Shown piece by piece: positions 61,209 through 64,000 of a stretch of DNA of 64,000 nucleotides. How positions within the stretch are numbered: the first letter of the stretch is position 1; each line of letters starts with the position of its first letter. The translations under genes were made by a program, and so were the position numbers. The notes under the pieces were generated by a model that saw only the letters and a program-made list of their open reading frames with translations, ran no database searches and was not told the DNA's origin. The DNA lies in the NCBI RefSeq assembly GCF_000146185.1, contig NC_012780.1, positions 372,001 to 436,000 of the forward strand, read 5' to 3'. The stretch is from [Eubacterium] eligens ATCC 27750 (GTDB taxonomy: Bacteria; Bacillota; Clostridia; Lachnospirales; Lachnospiraceae).

Positions 61209-62123
61209 TTATAATACTTCAACAAGCTCTATCCTGAAATTCAGTTCTTTTCCTGCCATCTCATGATTAGCGTCAAATGTGATATCTGTATCAGTTAAAG
61301 CAGCAACCCTTGCTGGGAATGGCTGTCCATACATATTCTGAAGATATACTTTATCATCAACTTTAAGTTCTTCTGCCCCAGGAAGCTCGCTTATAGGCAA
61401 CGTTATGAAAGCTCTTGGATCAGCTTCGCCATACGCCTCCTCTGGCATAAGATGAACATCAATAACATCTCCGACATTCATTGTAGCAACAGCCTTGTCA
61501 AAGCCCTGAATCATCATTCCTGCTCCACAAGTAAATTCAAGCGGTTCACCTCTGTCGTAAGAAGAATCAAACTGTGTTCCATCGTTAAGTGTTCCTTTAT
61601 AATGAACCTTTACCTTCTTTCCTACATTAGGTCCTTCAAATGATGGTGTAAATGTACCACAGCCACCGCTGCAGCCGCCACAACCACTACCACAGTCTGA
61701 TTCACCTTCATCACTTCCACAATGTCCGCAACCTGACTCTTCATCTTCATGGCTTCCACAGTGTCCGCAGCCATGACCTTCTTCATGATCGTGATGATGG
61801 TCGCAATTAACTCCTGCTGATGTTAAATCGCCATTAAGATATGCCTCAACTGCTGCATCTGCTTCTCCATCTGCTCCTGAATATACATCAATTCCAGCTT
61901 CTGAAAGTGCTGTGACTGCACCGTTACCGATTCCGCCACATATAAGAACATCTACACCTTTATCCTTAAGAACAGCTGCCAATGCGCTATGACCAGCTCC
62001 ATCAGTGCCAATTACCTCTGCACGGACAATATTCTTTCCTTCTGCCTCATAAATCTTAAAGCTCTCAGAATGTCCGAAATGCTGAAAAATCTGACCATTC
62101 TCGTATGTTACTGCTATTTTCAT
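61209..62123 (-). CDS. NifX/NafY-like domain fused to SlyD-type FKBP through a Cys/His-rich linker
   Basis: 304 residues in three parts. Residues 1-100 match the dinitrogenase FeMo-cofactor-binding family (MKIAVTYENGQIFQHFGHS, CGGIGNGA). Residues 107-155 form a metal-binding-type linker with nine Cys and eight His (HCGSHEDE, CGHCG, CGGCSGGC). Residues about 168-304 are an FKBP-type peptidyl-prolyl isomerase of the SlyD kind (VKVHYKGTLNDGTQFDSS, MIQGFDKA, EEAYGEADPRAF, insert-in-flap domain). SlyD handles nickel in hydrogenase maturation, so a metallochaperone role is likely. No nitrogenase gene is near. Confidence 0.85.
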   Translation of the reverse strand: MKIAVTYENGQIFQHFGHSESFKIYEAEGKNIVRAEVIGTDGAGHSALAAVLKDKGVDVLICGGIGNGAVTALSEAGIDVYSGADGEADAAVEAYLNGDLTSAGVNCDHHHDHEEGHGCGHCGSHEDEESGCGHCGSDEGESDCGSGCGGCSGGCGTFTPSFEGPNVGKKVKVHYKGTLNDGTQFDSSYDRGEPLEFTCGAGMMIQGFDKAVATMNVGDVIDVHLMPEEAYGEADPRAFITLPISELPGAEELKVDDKVYLQNMYGQPFPARVAALTDTDITFDANHEMAGKELNFRIELVEVL

Positions 62124-62191
62124 TAATAATCCTCCTGATTAATATTTATTCTCATACAACATATGAAAAATTATTTCAAAATCTTAAATAA

Positions 62192-62395
62192 CTAAAATTC
62201 AATATCCACTGCTCCATTTGCATATTTCATATAATCAAAAAGCTTCGACGCCGTAAGAAGTTCAAGCGGATCTCTTTCAATATCATCTTCCTCAAATATC
62301 TTTGCGACTTCCTGTATTTCCGGATTAGAAAGAGAATTCATATATTGTCTCAGTTCAACTATCGGCATATTAAAAAGTTCATCTTTGCTCTTCAT
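62192..62395 (-). CDS. Small acidic protein
   Basis: 67 residues (MKSKDELFNMPIVELRQYMN...), acidic and helical, without motifs or helices in the membrane. AAGGAGG lies 9 bp before the ATG. It follows the zinc-ribbon gene by 22 bp and probably shares its transcript. Not recognised. Confidence 0.6.
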   Translation of the reverse strand: MKSKDELFNMPIVELRQYMNSLSNPEIQEVAKIFEEDDIERDPLELLTASKLFDYMKYANGAVDIEF

Positions 62396-62417
62396 AAATA
62401 AAATCCTCCTTCAATAT

Positions 62418-62639
62418 CTATTCAGTACGGCCTGTGTAAATTACCTTGCCGGTATTCCACAATTCTGCTGTTCTTCTTGCTGCATCAAGCCTGTCTTCAT
62501 CATTTTTAAAACTAAATGGTGCAGACTGACATCCACAATCCATACACATTACATAATAAGAATGATCTTCTTCCTCTAATATAGAAGGTCCAAAACATCT
62601 TGGACAATCCTGCAAATCAATCATTTCATAAATTTCCAT
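62418..62639 (-). CDS. Lar-like zinc-ribbon protein
   Basis: About 73 residues. CPRCFG and CMDCGC form a zinc ribbon, followed by a helix ending AARRTAELWNTG, the pattern of Lar-type restriction-alleviation proteins (CPFCG...CxxCG...AxxxWN). The role in a chromosome without a visible restriction system is open. The ATG at 62639 follows GAGGAG; the earlier ATG lies in the ribosome site. Confidence 0.65.
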   Translation of the reverse strand: MEIYEMIDLQDCPRCFGPSILEEEDHSYYVMCMDCGCQSAPFSFKNDEDRLDAARRTAELWNTGKVIYTGRTE

Positions 62640-62739
62640 GCTACAACTCCTCATAATAATATTCTGATTTATCTTTCTAATTCTACATTCTATGTGATAT
62701 AGAAATCAAGTAGAAATATCCATAACATATCTCACATTT

Positions 62740-64000
62740 TTATGTATTATACAATTTCAAAAGATTCATCAGATCATTAATTTCTTCAGTAATCTGCTTT
62801 CCGTTATCAGTATCCTTTACAAACACACGCTTCTTTTCCACATAAACAACCTGCGATTCAGACTCAATGTCCCTGTTACTGTTAATTGCCATATTAATAC
62901 TCATAAACGGATGATGTTCTTTTATCTTCATTCCATGAGAATTATAAATAAGTGTATAACCGGCTATTCCTGTGGCAGCATGATATCCTTCGCAAAAACC
63001 GCCATCTATAACAATCAGTTTGCCATTAGCCCTTACCGGATGCTGTCCCTCCTTTGTCCTGACAGGAGTATGTCCATTTATAATATGTGCACTCTCATTG
63101 TAGAGATTAAACTCTCTTAAAATCATTTTACATATTCTTTCATTCTCATACAGGTCATAATACGGATTCTTGTCCTCTTTAATTGCATTCTTATAGTCAG
63201 CATTTCTATCCTTGTCCAGAAAAGTTCTTTCAAATGTTTTAATACACCTTCCGGTTACTGGTGATAATATATTACTCCATAAAAACCACATAAAATCAAC
63301 TGCATCTGAATCTCTGGTTCTTGCCTGCCTTACCATTGATTCGCAATAATCAAGATACTCACGACCAGAATACGACTTGCAATCCACAACAATTCCATCA
63401 AATACCCCTTGTTCATCAAGTGGCACGCAACCGTGGAACAGAAGATTTCCATTATGAATCTTATAAATGCTGCCTTTTTCATATAGAAAATTGATATGCC
63501 TCTCAAGTGCCATACTGTTAATGAAATCTGCCCTGAATCTTCCCATTAGGAACATTTCTTCCATAGTAAGCTCATATGGATTATTCATATCTATGGTTGG
63601 AAATTCTGTAGTATTAAGGAAATATTCCTTATCACCAATTCTTACTGTTCCTTTATCCAGATTCATCTTATCCAACAGAAGTCTTCCTTCCATCCTGTAT
63701 TCCGGGTGTCTCTTAATAAGCTGCCCTTCAAGCTTGAATAAAATCACAGAAATAGCTTTATAGACTGCATCATCAACATTTTTATCTGAATATGTATTAA
63801 CTGCAAACTGTAGAAGGAACCTGAGGCTTATTCCATAACCATTCTCAAGAATCGACATAGTTTTATACTTAATATTATTTCTGACTACAAGTGCCATACA
63901 CACCGGATTGCCACAAAAAGCTCCCATCCACAATATATCATGATTTCCCCACTGGATATCAACACTGTGATGTTCCATCAGTAGATCTAATATCTTATCT
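62740..64000 (-). CDS. fbp: Class III fructose-1,6-bisphosphatase, C-terminal part
   Basis: The frame is open to the right edge of the window, so the true start is outside; 420 codons are visible of the usual 640-670. The segment HHSVDIQWGNHDILWMGAF carries the GNHD metallophosphatase motif, and NGHTPVR and DGGFCEGYH match the Firmicutes class III FBPase (FBPase_2) family. It removes the 1-phosphate of fructose 1,6-bisphosphate in gluconeogenesis. The first in-frame ATG in the window (63978) is internal, preceded by DKILDLL in the same frame. Confidence 0.95.
   Translation of the reverse strand, partial: DKILDLLMEHHSVDIQWGNHDILWMGAFCGNPVCMALVVRNNIKYKTMSILENGYGISLRFLLQFAVNTYSDKNVDDAVYKAISVILFKLEGQLIKRHPEYRMEGRLLLDKMNLDKGTVRIGDKEYFLNTTEFPTIDMNNPYELTMEEMFLMGRFRADFINSMALERHINFLYEKGSIYKIHNGNLLFHGCVPLDEQGVFDGIVVDCKSYSGREYLDYCESMVRQARTRDSDAVDFMWFLWSNILSPVTGRCIKTFERTFLDKDRNADYKNAIKEDKNPYYDLYENERICKMILREFNLYNESAHIINGHTPVRTKEGQHPVRANGKLIVIDGGFCEGYHAATGIAGYTLIYNSHGMKIKEHHPFMSINMAINSNRDIESESQVVYVEKKRVFVKDTDNGKQITEEINDLMNLLKLYNT

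Overview
The window looks like a chromosomal segment of a low-GC, Gram-positive gut Clostridium relative of the Lachnospiraceae type (Lachnospira/Eubacterium/Roseburia-like). The grounds are strong AGGAGG-type Shine-Dalgarno sites, A+T-rich sigma-A promoters, Gram-positive lipoproteins, a class III fructose-bisphosphatase, an XrtG exosortase locus, and purine enzymes in which PurH is split into an AICAR transformylase and an archaeal-type (PurO-like) IMP cyclohydrolase. The genus is inferred, not proven. Most genes lie on the minus strand.

Layout. 1-1.2 kb: start of carB and carA. 1.4-6 kb: an ABC transporter pair with two membrane-anchored repeat proteins (InlB-type and BNR). 6.2-6.9 kb: a PAP2-family membrane protein. 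6.9-11.3 kb: bioB translationally coupled to a PhnD/PhnC/PhnE-type ABC transporter, behind a consensus promoter covered by a 15-bp inverted repeat that resembles a BirA operator. 11.3-12.1 kb: a soluble PocR-type chemoreceptor. 12.2-14.5 kb: the split purH pair behind a ZTP riboswitch with its terminator. 14.4-20 kb: a UDP-sugar pyrophosphorylase, pheA, a DUF5050-like protein and aspS. 20-23.4 kb: HD-GYP and GGDEF-EAL c-di-GMP proteins and a polysaccharide deacetylase. 23.5-32 kb: a heterodimeric ABC exporter, three zinc-ribbon/membrane proteins, and a hybrid sensor kinase with a solute-binding partner. 32.3-35 kb: pdxST, then a CaCA antiporter under a yybP-ykoY (Mn2+) riboswitch. 35-35.6 kb: a toxin-antitoxin pair.

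35.7-43.6 kb holds a six-gene exosortase G system: a Firmicu-CTERM surface protein, XrtG, a GT2 glycosyltransferase, a membrane sensor-like protein, a PTPS/QueD-like protein and a PTPS-related polytopic membrane protein. It has its own good promoter. 44-47.5 kb: an orphan FakA-like C-terminal domain, an esterase lipoprotein, a Nudix hydrolase preceded by an unidentified structured RNA, and duplicated zinc-ribbon membrane proteins.

47.7-57.3 kb is the accessory region: an AAA ATPase, a transposase relic, an IS256-family insertion with an 8-bp target duplication, and an operon of WYL regulator, membrane protein, zinc-ribbon dynamin-like GTPase and an IS-disrupted partner. It is followed by a small XRE-regulator cassette with a shared upstream motif. 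The dynamin operon is the best candidate for an undescribed (possibly anti-phage) system. 57.4-64 kb: an M20 amidohydrolase with a YfcC-type transporter and a divergent LysR regulator, an unusual NifX-like/Cys-His-rich/FKBP fusion, two small proteins and the C-terminal part of class III fbp.

No tRNA, rRNA or CRISPR array was recognised.
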